From assembly GCA_035701465.1 (NCBI GenBank), contig DASSMU010000241.1:1-6095 (forward strand): a DNA stretch of 6,095 bases. Reading direction: 5' to 3'. A program made the position numbers and the translations under genes. This DNA comes from VRUE01 sp035701465. Its GTDB lineage: Bacteria > Actinomycetota > Thermoleophilia > Solirubrobacterales > 70-9. Positions 6,081 to 6,095 of the stretch are shown one piece after another. The notes beneath the pieces were generated by a model. The model ran no database searches. It worked only from the letters and a program-made list of their open reading frames with translations, and was not told the origin of the DNA. The stretch's first letter is position 1. Each line of letters begins with the position of its first letter.

Positions 6081-6095
6081 CCTCCTAGAACCTCC
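6081..6095 (-). promoter_or_regulatory. Tandem Shine-Dalgarno sequences before the cyclase GTG
   Basis: On the minus strand, AGGAGG lies at 6086-6081, 9 nt before the GTG at 6071. A second GGAGGT lies at 6095-6090 at the window edge. The proximal copy decides the GTG start over the ATG at 6017. The distal copy is too far away to serve this start and may be chance, or may belong to an upstream gene end outside the window. Confidence 0.6.

Overview
The window comes from a high-GC bacterium. The four metabolic genes look about two-thirds G+C; one 60-base line counted by eye gave 68%. Starts are mixed (GTG, ATG and TTG), several Shine-Dalgarno (SD) sequences are strong, and one gene may be leaderless. 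This pattern fits Actinobacteriota or a similar soil lineage, but nothing here fixes the taxon.

All five convincing genes are on the minus strand, so transcription runs from the right edge to the left. In that order they are: a myo-inositol-phosphate-synthase (MIPS) family cyclase (6071-4794); a spacer of about 490 bp with a possible gene remnant on the opposite strand; an inositol-monophosphatase-family phosphatase (4302-3457); a class III PLP aminotransferase (3464-2166); a Gfo/Idh/MocA-family NAD(P) dehydrogenase (2169-1147); and a two-pass membrane protein with a soluble C-terminal domain (1095-217). The last 216 bp on the left hold no clear gene.

The phosphatase, aminotransferase and dehydrogenase genes overlap by 8 and 4 bp and are very probably one translationally coupled unit. 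With the cyclase they form a logical route to an aminocyclitol: sugar phosphate is cyclised to a cyclitol phosphate, dephosphorylated, oxidised to a ketone and transaminated. This is the logic of scyllo-inosamine formation in aminoglycoside pathways and of aminocyclopentitol formation in aristeromycin-type pathways. Two details differ from the textbook route. The aminotransferase is class III, not the DegT/StsC type, and the cyclase appears to have serine where I expect a conserved active-site lysine. The product is unknown, and no glycosyltransferase, kinase, resistance or export gene lies in the window.

The membrane protein gene is less GC-rich (about 50% in two sampled lines), has a promoter-like element directly before its ATG, and is probably a separate unit unrelated to cyclitol chemistry.
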